DNA of 64,000 nt from Cycas panzhihuaensis (GCA_023213395.1 CM041465.1:38137741-38201740), one strand, 5' to 3'. Positions 42,341 through 55,388 are shown, counted from the stretch's first letter. Made by a program: numbers and translations. Notes: generated by a model not told the origin, from the letters alone.

Positions 42341-44258
42341 TAATTTTCTCTGCCATCTACTATTTGAAAGATATCATGCAACTATTCATTTTGACTATCT
42401 TAAAGTACTCTTTCTAATGCAATTGATGGCACCTAAATCTAGCATACAAGTGATGAGATATACTAAAAAAAGTATCAATGTGTCATAAAAAAAAAAAAAA
42501 GAAATCCTTTAAAAATTACTTTAGCCCCTTTGCTATTTAGCCTCGAGTCATATGGGCTTTATAGATGACCACCTGTTGACTTATTAGGGGGATCTACAGA
42601 TCTAAAATGATTATGCAAATCAATTAAATTTATTAAAATAAATATAAAATTTTATATGGTATCAAAAAAATCCTTCATAGAAAAATGAATTCGTCTATGC
42701 ACTCTCATACTTTATAACTTCTAATTAATGTAGAAATTTCTCCAAATTATGGTGTGACTTTGCATGCATAATTTTAAATGGTGGCTACATATAAATCTCT
42801 ATAGGTTTTTTGCATGGCAAGGGTAAGGCTATGGGATGCAACTAGATAGCACTCTTTGCAGAGGTAAATAACAGATGGGCAGATCTGCAATGGGTGCTCC
42901 AATCTAGGTGAGGATATGTTCTTCTCTACATGGCCACCATTTCTGTGGTTGACCTCTCCTTTACATGATGTATAGTAGCAATGTGGGTATATGCATGGCT
43001 GTAATAGCCAAAAACCTTCAATAAGACCTACATGTGCCTCTAGACTATATTATGGTGTGTTAGGCATATTCTTTCTTGGTCCAAGTATGATGGTGAGTGT
43101 TGCACAAGGGCGTTTAGTAGTGGTTTGCAAATCATTGTAGCTATGGATATGACTTAAGATTTCACCATAATATATTCATTTCATCTTATAATCAAATCGC
43201 GTATGATGTCTCATTTCTTGCCATTAAAAAACATACTGATATGATGTCCCTATATATTGTTCTATAATAATATGCAAACCAACATGAATCTTGAATAGAT
43301 AATGAGATCAACATTTTATGGTTGCAAGTTTGCCATTGTCAATTCTAGTAAATGAATAGTGTCTCAATATTTCATTAACCTAGTCCATATATGCCACATA
43401 AATTTCTTCTCATGTAATGTAAATTATGCCCTCATATAACTGTCAACAACTTATAATGTACCCTTTATTTGTAATGCCCTCAAATATGTTTTATATGCAT
43501 CAATTTGTCATAATATAATTTGCCACCATTTATGCCCTTAATATTTATGTAATTGTAAAATTCTTTTCATGTCACTATATGCATCAAAATTCATTTCATG
43601 TATATTTAATTTGTCAATATAATAATAATGCCACTATCAAATCTCTTTCATGTGCCATATAAACATAATATACTATTATACTAAACTGCCTATACATGAT
43701 GAGTATACTATTAAAACACTTGTTAATGTCAAAATATCTTCTTTCATACCTATCAACATGCTTCCTGTTGATAAATGACCTACTTCTTGCTATAAGTCAC
43801 TGATAGTGTAGGTCATTTTAGTAGTGAATCTCATAGTGAGATGCTCACAAAAGCCTCTAGATTGGTTCATAAGTGATAGCAAATCCATTAAGGGGACACT
43901 CGCAAAAACCTTTTTATGAACTAATACTTATCATATCATGTGGACTGAATTTTGTACATACATATCCTAGATTATGTTCATAACATGGTAAAAGACTGTC
44001 CACAATAAAAGCAATATATCAATATACCATTAATATCTACTTCACTTATCATGTATGTGACTGGATTAATAACATAACACTTGTATATTTAAACATTTGG
44101 CTTAATAAATACACCTTATATTTAGCTCTTATCATTGCTCTATTATGACTCATACTAGCTCATCAAACTGATTTACATAGTCTATCTACTGCACAAGATC
44201 TTACAACCATAGTTCTCATATCACGTGAAAAATATAAACCAAAATTACTTTGATACCA
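42341..44258 (-). other. Spacer and primer-binding site of composite D
   Basis: Non-coding; homologous to 16175-18039. The primer site reads TGGTATCAAAGTAA on the minus strand (44245-44258). A poly-A run at 42487-42500 lies near the junction with pol. Confidence 0.65.
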
Positions 44259-44744
44259 TATTAAAATATATAATAATAGAATTATCTCATGAGATATATA
44301 CACAAATAAAGTAACATCTAAAGTAAACATCAAATATATAAAGTATGCATTAAGTATTCATCAAGCATTATAACATTATTAAGATCATTCATTAAGTATG
44401 CATCATTCACCAAAAGAGATAGACACTAAGATTTATACACGGAAAACCCAGTGTGGGAAAAACCATGGGAAAAGGTAGATTTTGGACTCCTTATGATTAT
44501 AGCGATTACATCTCTAGGTTTTCAACTTTTCACAAGTTCTTAAGTGGTGTGTGAATATATTTATAATATGATTCACTTCATGTGTAGCCTATGATATGAT
44601 ATAAGGTTTTACATAAACCAATAATATGATCATATAGATGTGTGTGCATCTCATATATCTTGATGTAGATGAATAGTGGGATGGTGTATGTATAGATCAT
44701 ATACATTAAACATTACATATATGTGATTATCATATATTTTAATA
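44259..44744 (-). repeat. LTR-A of composite D (486 bp)
   Basis: Inverted homologue of 15688-16174, nearly equal in length. The outer end is TATTAAAATATATG on the minus strand. Confidence 0.75.
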
Positions 44745-45264
44745 ATATATTAATGAACCACATTTAAGGAACACTTCCTATAGAACTAGTTATTTTAGAG
44801 GCTAGTTAACCATGCATTTTGATATATAGTTGTTTTATATAGACATTAATAATTAATTTGATTCATGAGATTTTGAGATGATAGAACTAAAAATGTTGGT
44901 TGCTATAGTTTAACAGGTGAAGATATAAAGTTAATAAGGATAAAAGCTTCATATATCATGATAGAGTTAAGATTCATAAATTGTGATTATTTATTAGTTG
45001 ATTAATAATGGTTTATAAGATTTTACAAGTGGTTGGTTTCATATATTTGATTATAGATTGATATGACATATGACAAATTTGCTTGTAGGAGATAAACATG
45101 ATGAAAATAGGTGATACAAATTGATTTATAAATGATTTAGTTATTCAATTTACATATTCAATTTTGATTAGAGATTTTAGTGTAGGATTACAAATTCTAG
45201 CATGAAGTCAAAGACATAAAAATAAAGATTACAAATTTTAAAATATTAAATATTAAAGGGGGGG
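44745..45264 (+). other. Tail-X and polypurine tract beside composite D
   Basis: Homologous to 15151-15687 (inverted) and partly to 57175-57709. Ends in TATTAAAGGGGGGG (45251-45264), directly before the LTR of gypsy M. The first 34 bp of that LTR still resemble LTR-X, then similarity stops. Confidence 0.65.
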
Positions 45265-45712
45265 TGTTGGAATATGTGAAGTTTTTAAGTATCTAATGTT
45301 ACATAACTCATCTCGCTAAGTTATGTAAAATAGTATTATACATAGAGCTATCAAGAATTTAAGAGATAAGGTTAATTATGGAACTTCGTGTATGAGCCGA
45401 CAAGCTAGCCAATGATATGCAAGGCCGCTATACCATCCAATAGAATATAAGGTTGATTAGGCCACCAATAGGATTACATGTGAAAGATCCTCTTTTGTCT
45501 ATGTAAGGGCCATAGATTGTAAATGATGGTCAGCTTGATATAACTTTTTATAAAGATTGTGTTACAATACTCTCTATTTTGGTGATCATTTAGTGCTCTT
45601 GTGTTCTTGTCAGATTCTTTGTTAATTTGTTTGCCCTATTGGATAAAACGAAGTGCTTGTAATTATCATTTTTCTACTATCTCAAGGAGCACTTATGAGA
45701 AGATACATTTCA
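45265..45712 (+). repeat. 5' LTR of gypsy M
   Basis: TGTTGGAATATG...CATTTCA, about 448 bp. The 5' end is taken at the end of the preceding purine tract and is uncertain, because the first bases also resemble LTR-X. Confidence 0.65.
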
Positions 45713-45714
45713 AG

Positions 45715-45729
45715 TGGTATCAGAGTTGC
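45715..45729 (+). other. Primer-binding site of gypsy M
   Basis: TGGTATCAGAGTTGC, matching the initiator Met-tRNA complement over its first 11 bases. Confidence 0.85.
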
Positions 45730-46553
45730 GCTGTGATCGTGGGAAGCTGGTTAGAAAATAAGAATTTTTTTTTTTCCTATTAGATCAAGTACTCTCTCTA
45801 CTCTAGTAGATATTGAGGAAAGACCTCTGTTTAGTACTCTCTCTACGAAGATTGAGGAAGGGTACCAGGACAATCCGAGAGTTGAGAGAAAAGGGGAATC
45901 TTTTCCCTTAGGTAATGTTAGTATTTTATCTTTTTATTTTTCATCTAATTTTAATTTCATTTATGTATTTCAATTTTTGTATTGAATTATATCTCAAGGG
46001 TAGATAACACCATTGGACGGCTACCCTTTCTCTCTCCTATCTCTCTTTCTTGACTAGATAACATCATTGGGCATCTACCCAAGCAGTTAGGTAGAGACCC
46101 TATACTAGGGGTCTTTAAATATCACAGGAATCTATCATTCTAGATAAGCATATCATGGCTCTTCTGCCACTAACATGAAGGACTGGAGATAACACTCCTG
46201 AACCAAGCCTTAGATAGAACCTGATTACAAAAATATGTCTCCATATACCTTCGAGTATATAGGAGGACCCCTTTAGATCCCAGTTCCTTCCTAGCATAGG
46301 CAAACTATTGACCGCTAAAGTCTTGTAGTGTAGTGGTTAGCGGTTAACACCACGAAGCTACTTGTCCCAAACTTCTATAGTTTATTAGTAGGCTTATAAA
46401 ATTAAGAACACCTTATCTAGTGGTTGGTAGGATACTCTGATATATATATTTCACTTCCAGATTCAGATTGCAAGTCACCTTATATTTTGGAAAAAAAAAA
46501 AAGTCCTCTTACTGCTTGAACTCAGAACCTGTCAGTAAGTCAGACTCACCACT

Positions 46554-46641
46554 GAAAAAAAAGAAGAAAGAAAAAAAAAAGGAAAAAGCAAAAAGAAGAA
46601 AAAGAAAGCAAGAAAAAAGAAGAAGAATAAAAAAAAAAAAA
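46554..46641 (+). repeat. A-rich purine tract in the gypsy M leader
   Basis: A/G-only run of about 88 bp, roughly 840 bp after the primer site. It matches the tract at 37515-37608 in position and composition. The Lys/Arg-rich open frame here is compositional. Confidence 0.9.
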
Positions 46642-47054
46642 CCACTTAGTCACGTTTCATGGTATAAGTTCATAGCAAAACAAATTTACCCTTATAACTA
46701 TATACCTCATTTCGATCAACATATTATATTGGTCAGTTTATACTAGGTTAGTACATACCAGTAATTTTTACATTTTCAGTACTTGGTCACTGGTGGCCCC
46801 TACCACCTCGAACCCCCCTACACCTCATATACCCCATCTGAATGAGCTTTTCGCACTTGTTCAAGAGAACATGATATCTTGCTTATGTAAATTTTTGGGT
46901 CAACAAGCTATAAACACTCTATAATCCCCCTATTTGCCCCCTTCTCTTCCCCTTAACAATTATCTAATTCTTACATCTTATTCTTTCTTGATCTTTCCTG
47001 CTTCATTCATCCCCCTTCTTTCCACCTATTCCTGCCTCTTTACACTCTTTCTCC

Positions 47055-48280
47055 ATGGCTCCTCAAAGCAACAATGACAAAATCTTGGCACTCAAGACCC
47101 AAGTCACCAGCATTCAGGAAAAAAATCAAGCAAGATTTAGACCACATGCACAGGGAGATTAAAAATGAAGTAGCTACCATACAGATAAAATTTTATAGAA
47201 ACATGTCAACCCTTGTCTAATGGGTACTTCAGAGGTTGAACAACTTCTCTCCTCTACCACTAATAATCTCCTCTTCAGTTGGCCCCACACAATAGTAAAT
47301 TGTGCCTCCACCTCCACATCAGCAACAACCATTTTATCATAAGATCAACATAACCACATTTAATCTAGATCTTAATAAGGATAGCATATAAAGTTGGATT
47401 AGTAAACTAGAGTCATATTTTACACTCAACCCAATGTTAGTAAATAAACAACTTACATTTACTTCCATCCACTTAGATGGGAAGGCTCACCATTTGTTCC
47501 GATGGTGGAAGCAGGAGTACCCTTCTAGCAAGTCTTAGGCACACTTCTCTATTTATTTTTTCGAGCAATATGAAGACACATGGAACCAATCATTTTTCAT
47601 ACAACTTACACAGTTGAAATAAGTATCCTCTATTGAAGTTTACACTAGTGAGTTCCAATATCTATATAATCAGGTTGATTAACAACTTGATAAACAGATA
47701 GAGATAGATATGTATATGTCTGGGCTTAAAGAATTCATCTAAATATACCTGAAGATGGTCTCCCTATCTACTCTAAAAGATGCAATTAACATGGCCAAAG
47801 CAGTAGAAGCAGAGTTTGCCATAGGAAGGCCTCCTCCATTCAGATGAGACTCCACCTGGCTTTTATGATCTCAATAAACTGATACTACCTAGTCCCAAAG
47901 TCCACGACCAATTGACTTCCAATGACTATATCCATGACTAGATGACATGTCATCTACATTTCTCAAGCAACGCATTGAGGAACCATGTTCAAAGTCCATA
48001 CACATCACTCCAATTGAGGCACAACGTTATTGGGAAGTTGGTTTATGTATGTAATATTCTTAAAAATGGACCTGTGATCATGGTAGAATCTACAATGCTA
48101 GGAAGATGGTCTTCACAATTAACCCTAACTTATCTTTGGAGGATGACCCTAAGATTGAGCATGACTATGATGATGAATCCCAAGACCACCCTAATAATGA
48201 GTTGCCTCTAAATCTTAAACCTAAAGTTTCGTTATCAATTGTTACCTCCATAGCATATCCTGAACCGCTCTAAGTCAAAG
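47055..48280 (+). pseudogene. gag: Gypsy M gag pseudogene
   Basis: Likely ATG at 47055 (MAPQSNNDKILALKTQV). Downstream frames give the retrotransposon capsid core: SWISKLESYFTLNPM, LDGKAHHLFRWWKQEYP, VYTSEFQYLYNQVD and LDKQIEIDMYMSGLK. A knuckle-like region near 48044-48095 has lost some Cys residues. Several frameshifts and stops. Confidence 0.83.
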
Positions 48281-49085
48281 GAATACTTTCAAAAATCCCA
48301 ATTACTATTTTGATCGATAGTGGCATGTCACTAAATTTCATTGATATCTCCATTGATTGATAGTTGAATCTTTACACAAAACCTAAAACAGGTTTTACCT
48401 GCTCTTTACTTAGTCATCACACCCATCATTGTATAGGAATAATAAAAATCCTCATGGTTCACATTGGCTTATATACCCTTGTCTCTGATTTTTATGCCTT
48501 GTCCATAGGTGGTTCAGATGTAATTCTTGGCATATAATGGCTATAGACTGTAGGAACTTATAGCATCAATAAGTCACCTATGACCCCATTCATTATATTC
48601 AAAGATCACATGGGTCGCTCATATAAACATTATGGTATGCAAGCCCCCCAAACAAAGTAATCTCACCCACTCAAATGCATTGATAACTCAATGGTAATAT
48701 AGGATATATCATTCATCTAAACCATATCCAAGGCCCTTCGGGTATTTGCCCTAATATCTAGCAACTATTAGACCTATACTAATTTATATTTGCTCCATTA
48801 CCTGGCAGCCCCTTACTCGATCGAGGGTGTTATCACACTATTGAGTTATAAAATTTACACGAACCGATTAGCCTTCAACCATATAAGAATTCCTATTCCT
48901 AAAAAAATGAAATAAAAAAAATCATGAGGGAATTGCTGGATATGGACATCATATAACCTAATAAAAGCCTATATGTGGCACCCATTATTTTAGTTCATAA
49001 AAAGGATGATCCTTTGATACTAAAGTAATAGGCCATGCATTTAGTAAATCCTAAGGTCTATGGGTTATGGTCTTACCTTATTTGA
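48281..49085 (+). pseudogene. pol: Gypsy M protease and partial RT
   Basis: Protease: ITILIDSGMSLNFID (D-S-G intact) near 48300-48345, then DFYALSIGGSDVILGI near 48490-48535. RT begins with PYSIEGVITLL (about 48810), NRLAFNHIRIPIP and MRELLDMDII, followed by APIILVHKKDDPL near 48980-49012. It ends within the fingers part of RT. Loss of the rest is structural, not just decay. Confidence 0.82.
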
Positions 49086-49570
49086 AATCTCATATGCTAC
49101 TTTTGCATTACATTCATAGGGATTGACTCTTAAATAGAGAAATTGGTTGGGGATAGGGAGATGAGGTTGATGTGAACAAGGGGCAAGAAATGAGGAATAT
49201 GATAGAGGTCTTATAGAAATGAGGAGTTTATATGGGGGCATAATAAATAGGAGTCAAGTTGGTCAACATAATTAGAATCTTATATGGGGAAGGAGTTTAG
49301 AGATAAGAATGAATGATAAGAGATAACATAGCTTAGGTGAGGGATTAAGAGGTAAGAAGCACGAAGAACTAGACAAAGAATAAGGGACGGTATACAGGAA
49401 ATGGAACATGAGTGTAAGGTGGTTGGGGGTAATGAGGGCTATATAGTTGGGTTATGGTATGAGAAGAATATGGTATTATAGAGGGGTTAGAGTTTGATAA
49501 AGTATAATAATGATAAGATAGCTTATATAGGAGATAGTGGGATAAGGATGTGGAGGTTTAATAGGAAATA
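49086..49570. other. Purine-rich unclassified stretch
   Basis: Strongly G/A-biased plus strand with repeated GGGATRAG-like words; no open frame worth calling. A similarly purine-rich stretch resumes after element G (about 55790-56070), so F and G may have split one sequence. Confidence 0.45.
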
Positions 49571-49940
49571 TGTATTGGAATATAATGTTTAATTTTATGG
49601 GTTAGATGTTTAGTATTTAAATGATGACATTATGTTAGTGAATGTTGAGGGTCATATTATCATTGTTGGGGTCAATCACAACTTAATGTTGTGAATTCTA
49701 TGTGTGTGGGGTCATTTATACACACACATTTTGTAACATCCTTGTGAGGTGATAATATAAGGTTCCATGTCTCATCCTGCATGATCAACCCTTCATATTT
49801 CTATTTTTACAATAGATGAATATTATAACTATATGTAATCACCTAATATTTAATACATTATGAGATTATTGAGAGATTTGTACCAGTTTTAATTTTTATT
49901 CATTTAAGTTTCTAGTGTATTGGGTGTGTATATTTTATCA
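49571..49940 (+). repeat. Element F 5' LTR (370 bp)
   Basis: TGTATTGGAATATAATG...ATTTTATCA; the 3' copy begins TTTTGGAAGATAATG. Both contain GGTCATTT and TTTGTAACATCC. Confidence 0.82.
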
Positions 49941-49942
49941 CT

Positions 49943-49955
49943 TGGTATCAGAGTG
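49943..49955 (+). other. Primer-binding site of element F
   Basis: TGGTATCAGAGTG, two bases after the 5' LTR. Confidence 0.87.
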
Positions 49956-52453
49956 AGTTTTAAGAGATAGTTATCCTCCCTCTTAGGATGGCACCTCCCA
50001 AACTTAGGATGTGTGAATATTGTATTAGAATTTGACCCTTGAGGAGAGGTCATTCCAAGTCTTTGCCCTAACTAAAAATTCTAATTATAGGAACTAAAAT
50101 TGGGCCAATTTGGTAATTTGTTTCTCAATTCCTTTAAATCTTTATTACTCCTTTGGCAGAGAATATATTCTACCTAATTCACACTTTTCAAACTACTTGA
50201 ATTTCATCAAATTTGAGGAACATTTGCTCATTCTACTCATTGGAAGCAAGGGAATAGTCTTAAGGTTTATAATACGATTCCTATATTGGGAATTTTATCT
50301 ACATTTGATTTGGAGAACTTATATTGATATTCAAGGGTGGATTTGAAGTGTTGGAGGGCTAGATCTATGAAGAAATGGAGGATTTACCTAATTTATTATA
50401 GAGGGACTATGGATTTAGGCCCTAAGGTAAATCTGCCCTCATGTCTATGACCAGGAGCAATAATACTAATGCTAGTATTAATATAAATGTAGGAGGTAAT
50501 GATATATCTTCACCTGTAAACTAAAAAAAAATATTGTATGATGATAATAATATTTTCAAGATGAACTAGATTTCTAGCATGCATACTAATGACTTTAATA
50601 TCTACAATGATGAATTTGGCGAGCCACCTAAGTATGTGAATCGGTCCTTATAGTAGTTGCATATGAGCAAAAGCTATGATGACATATTCCAGAGTTTTTT
50701 TTTTCTTTAAACTTTTATAAAGTTATCCTTCATTCCTATCTTTGATATACCTACAATTAGTTTTTGAGGATGGAAGGGTCAATTCTTCAACACCATATGC
50801 AACAAGAGGTGATGTAATGTCTGCCATTTCTTTTCTTTTAAAGGATTTAATTACATAGTTGTAGAAATATAGAGAAGAAATCAATCAATTCTTGAGGGTA
50901 CAAGGAGATCAATTAAGATAATCTCTTACAAAGTAAAGACAGAGGCATTCAAAAGCTTTTCTATTTGTAATAAAGGGAGGGGTCCTGATGTGTATGAGAG
51001 AAAAGGACATGAAGATGGAAAAGTAAATCTTTATCCATCATCATTTAATGCTCATGGAAATTTATTTCCTACTACCATACTTAGTTTATAACGAAAAGGT
51101 AAAAGCAACTAGCATCTACATCAAAGATTCAACAAACATCTTAGATTATGCTCTACTTATGTTTGGGGGCAGCCATATGCCAAGTTAAATGGACAAGGTA
51201 TAGAGATACTTAAAGGTTATCTACATTTATTTGCATAAAAAACCACCATACAATTAATTCAGCATTTACAAGGGCAGCTTTATAATCTTCTACAGAGAAA
51301 GATTAATGAACGTGGTCTAGACATTACTATAGAGGGGAAAGAGGTAATAACTATTGTACTTAAATTATTGCATAGTGAAAATTAGTAGCGCGAGTACATA
51401 ATGGAAGATATTTTGACACAATTAAAAAGAATGGCCTCCCCTCACAATTAGAAGTTGTTACAACCGTCAAAAGGTAATGAAGAGTAGAGAACTGATCATA
51501 AAGGCTTGATCCTGAGGTGTTCCATTTTATAATTATAAGCCAAATATTATAGCATTTGTGAGACACTTATATACATACCAGCATCATGGCTATGATTCCT
51601 TACTATGTGTTATTGTGCATTTCAATAAATAGCCACTGTAAATATTCATCTTACAATGAACATTTATGATAAGCATCTGAAACCTATTTAGCTTGCCTAT
51701 TAAGGAGTAATTTTCTTCATGGCAGCATTTTAAATTTACACTTTTTTTTGTTAGCTATATTAAGACCCTATATTGCTACCATTTTAATAGCATGTTTGAT
51801 AAGTTTTGCAAAAGTAAAAATATGAATATCCTCCTATTATTCACTATAACCCAAAGTATATTAAATTAGTCATTAAAGTATTGTTGTTATAGTAGCCATG
51901 TTTGATAGATTTACTGGAATTTTTTGTACTATATTTATTTTAGTTTATACCAAATATAAATATAATATTTTTTGGATTTGGAGGCATAACAAATTTGCGC
52001 TCCTTATTGCCCTTTATCATAATGTAATAATTTGGAGGCACAACTAATTTGCTTTTCATATCACCATTAGTAATGGTATTTTTTCTTCTTATGGAAGATG
52101 GTATAAATGCCACTTCTTTCATATATTGATTGTAGCTGGTGTTCTACTTAATGAGTGCACCATTACTTACATTTTTTTTAGTATTTAGTAGTACAGATAA
52201 TATTCATGTTTGATAGAATGTTTAATTTTATAGTATCTGTTTGGTCATGTAGTTTGACCTGCTCTCAGGATACACATCAGATTGGGATCTATTCGATGCT
52301 GATGAGCCATGTATGCAAAGAGATTACCTAGGCAACTAATAGAAATAATGATTAGTCACTCATGTGATCCAGTAGATGGTGATTTATTCATATGGACATT
52401 AACATCATTTTTAGTACAAATTTTTTATTATAAAAATTAAATATTATGGGGGG
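49956..52453 (+). other. Element F internal region
   Basis: No domain recognised. Short open pieces (50110-50346 and a few others) show no retroelement motifs. Ends in the polypurine tract. Confidence 0.6.
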
Positions 52454-52822
52454 ATTTTGGAAGATAATGTTTAATTTTATGGGTTAGACGTTTAGCATTT
52501 AAATGATGACATTATGTTAGTGAATGTTGAGGGTCCTATTGCCATTGGTAGCGTTAGTCACAACTTGATGATATGAATTCTATATATGTGGGGTCATTTG
52601 TGCATACACACTTTGTAACATCCTTGTGAGGTGATCATATAAGGTGTCACATATCACCTTGTATGATCAACCCTTCGTATTCCTATTTTTGCAACAAATG
52701 AATGTTATAACTATATGTACATACCTAATATTTAATGCATTATAATATTAATGAGAGATTTGTAGCATTTTTAAGTTTTGTTCATTTTAGTTTCTAGTGT
52801 ATTGGGTGTGTATATTTTATTA
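52454..52822 (+). repeat. Element F 3' LTR (369 bp)
   Basis: Follows ATTATGGGGGGA; homologous end to end with 49571-49940. Confidence 0.82.
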
Positions 52823-52844
52823 ATAAATAGGGGTCAAAGCTTAG

Positions 52845-52986
52845 TGTTAGGTAATGTTAACCCATGGCATGTGGTTATCACTTTAATATATACTAGAGGC
52901 TTACAATATGTATAATTCCTCATTATAATTAGTTATTGGTTGACTAAGTGGTTCTAGAATATAATTGGATAAGTAGGTGGTAATAT

Positions 52987-53030
<44 letters not shown>

Positions 53031-53224
53031 TTTGGCATAATACAATTAGAAGTGATTATTTCCTATAAGTATATTATGTTATATATTTGTATATATTCTT
53101 TCATTTATTATTCACATGTATGCCTTTATTTCATAGTCTTGTTAGATTGGAGACCTGTGTATGGGCATTTAGTTTCTTATAAGTGTTATTAGAGTATGCA
53201 ATTTGCATGTTTATGTTTCTTTCA
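52845..53224 (+). repeat. Element G 5' LTR (380 bp)
   Basis: TGTTAGGTAATG...TCTTTCA. It holds a private (AT) run of about 40 bp (52989-53028) where the 3' LTR has only a few units, so the microsatellite grew after insertion. Confidence 0.8.
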
Positions 53225-53226
53225 AT

Positions 53227-53238
53227 TGGTATTAAAGC
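53227..53238 (+). other. Primer-binding site of element G
   Basis: TGGTATTAAAGC after the 5' LTR. Confidence 0.75.
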
Positions 53239-55378
53239 TAGGGTTTTAAATCTATGTTGAGCCTATTAGAGATTTGTTTCAAGCTTAATTTTGACCCCAA
53301 GTTAGGCTATAAGACTATAAGCACATCCACCTATAAAGGGTTTATTCTAAACTTATCTTAAATATGCTTATTTGTGACTAATAATGAAGGTAGCCTGTTT
53401 ATTTAAAAGGTGAAGTTCTACTTCAGGTTATGAATGGTTTTAAATTATCATTATTTAGGGCACTTGGAAGAATGTTAGTTCTATGAGTCTAAAGCATGTT
53501 GGTACTTATACAATATAAATCTAGTTAGGAGCATAGGTGTTGTAATTATCTTAAATCCTATAAAGGTTTACTACATGTTTTTTTTTTTTTTGACTAATTA
53601 TTTTGCATGTTTTTCTAGTATACATGCAAGTGTTATTCATGAGTCTAATAATAGGGATTTAGATATAAGTTTGATCATCCTATTAAGTTGATGTTATGGT
53701 AGATTAGCCATGGTTTTACCCTCTATCATGAAGTGGTACCATGATTAAAGAGGGTTTTATAACATGTTAAAAGCAATAGATGGTTCATTAGCCCATGTAA
53801 AGAAAATTGGCAAGTTTAGGACGGTGCAAAGCTTATTGATACATTGAAAACCTATATATGAAAAGAAATGTCTAGCCAACTGCGTATGTACAACAAGAAG
53901 CAGGTTGTTAGGGTTTATTGAATGCATCACCTAGTTAATAAGTTGAAGAATTTAATGGTTATCATTTGATGAAAGGAGTTGTTGTCTATCCTCTTCATGT
54001 TTGATTTGTAATAGAAAAGAGGGTTTGAGGGTTTTAGAAGTGGTATTTGCATGAAAACCTTTGAGAACACCCTTGTACTTGAGCATTAAATGTTGGAATT
54101 AAGTGATAAAAGGTAAATATGATGAAAATTTGTCTCTTAGAAACTCTGCTCTAAGACTAGGCACTTCGCAAGCCCCTTGGAAGGTCACATGGGATGTTTT
54201 AAAGTGATCTAGGGCTAACTAAAAAAGGTTATTAGTGATAACTCCTTTATAAAACATCATAATTAAGTGTTATTAGTTATATTATGAAAGCCTAGTCTAA
54301 ATAACCAAAACTAACCACCAAGATCTAACTATTTTGTAATAATAACAAGGATTTAAAACTATAATAAATGTAAGTATCTAAAACTAGAGATTGTTCAATA
54401 TACATAAAAAAGTATATACATTACCCAGTACATAGATTTTAACATGGTAAAATCCCAATAGAGTGCTAGGGAAACATCCACATAAGAAAGTTATCGATCT
54501 TTATTAGCCAATAATGAAAGATTATACATGAAGTTTCCATAAAATTTTCATAATAGCAACAACCAATAGCTACCCACGCTCAATGTAATGTAATACAAAA
54601 CAATATAATATAATTATCCTAAAAATAGATTATAAGAAAGACCATTAATCATGGCCATTAGATCTAGATCTTTTTTTGATGAATGGCCTAGATTCCATTT
54701 ATAATTTGATATGTGTTAGAACCCTAATTTTTGCTTCATGGGTGCTACTCTTGAACCCCTACTAGGGGGGACTCTAAAATATGTTGCAGCCTCCCCTAGA
54801 CCCACTTACGATATTAGTGGGGGACAAGCCCTCACACACCCCCTTGAGAAAAGTCAGAGGGGAAACCACACCAAAATAGGTCCTAAAAAATTAAAGCTCT
54901 CTCATAATTGTTGTCACATATCTAACAAGTTACATTGTGAAGCTAACTCATGAGACTTTCTAATAAGTAGTTGCACGATATACTTTAAGGAAAATTTAAG
55001 GTAGTTTTAATGGTGTGAAGTTTAAACATTGAGTTAATAGGGTATTAAAATAGAGTCTATAACTAGAAAAAGAGGTGTTTTATCACATGGTTCTTTTGAG
55101 ATAACAAGTTTTACATGTTTGTTCCATGATATAGTAGACAAGGCTAAGGTTTTTCAGTTAGGTTTATCTCCTTAGGGTGTAGGAGAGCCAGAAATAGGAA
55201 AAATAGTAGTAGGTGAAGGTTTCTTAATAGGTAAATATTAGTGAACCATATATGAGAATGCCATTCTAGAGGACTAACGGGTATAACAACTAGTTACTAA
55301 TGTGTTATAGTAGATGTTTGGATTTTATATAGATCCAACATCAAGATTTGAAGTAGTTATATGATATGGTTTAATATT
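53239..55378 (+). other. Element G internal region
   Basis: No recognisable protein domain. A small G/C-richer patch at 54738-54860 has an open frame of 71 codons without known motifs. Confidence 0.55.
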
Positions 55379-55388
55379 AAGAGGGGAA

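Larger units (their letters stand above)
39573..44744 (-). mobile_element. Composite retroelement D (minus-strand LTRs, plus-strand pol)
   Basis: The most complete copy of the composite. Minus-strand order: LTR-A (44744-44259), primer site (44258-44245), spacer (44244-42341), antisense pol (42340-40469), tail-B (40468-40246), polypurine tract (40245-40233), LTR-B (40232-39780), then a decayed second primer site and leader (39779-39573). It matches composite B throughout, including the outer junction of LTR-A with tail-X. Confidence 0.72.
45265..49085 (+). mobile_element. Gypsy M: truncated Ty3/gypsy element
   Basis: 5' LTR, primer site, leader, gag, protease and the first part of RT; the rest is missing. 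Same family as gypsy L by leader and A-rich tract. It is cut off at about 49085, before the RT catalytic motifs. Confidence 0.82.
49571..52822 (+). mobile_element. Element F: non-autonomous LTR retroelement
   Basis: Two similar LTRs (49571-49940 and about 52454-52822), primer site TGGTATCAGAGTG at 49943, a purine tract ATTATGGGGGGA at 52443-52454 and about 2.5 kb of internal sequence without recognisable gag or pol. A possible 5 bp duplication AAATA (49566-49570, 52825-52829) is offset by two bases and uncertain. Size and lack of coding fit a LARD-like element or an internally deleted one. Confidence 0.8.

Noticed and set aside
46468-46746. Lys/Arg-rich 92-codon ORF
   Set aside because: It translates the A-rich purine tract; the matching tract in gypsy L gives no similar protein.
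49566-52829. AAATA as a definite target duplication of element F
   Set aside because: The right copy is two bases away from the aligned LTR end and AT-rich sequence gives such matches by chance.
54738-54953. 71-codon ORF in a G/C-richer patch of element G
   Set aside because: No motif or neighbouring coding support; patch is too short.
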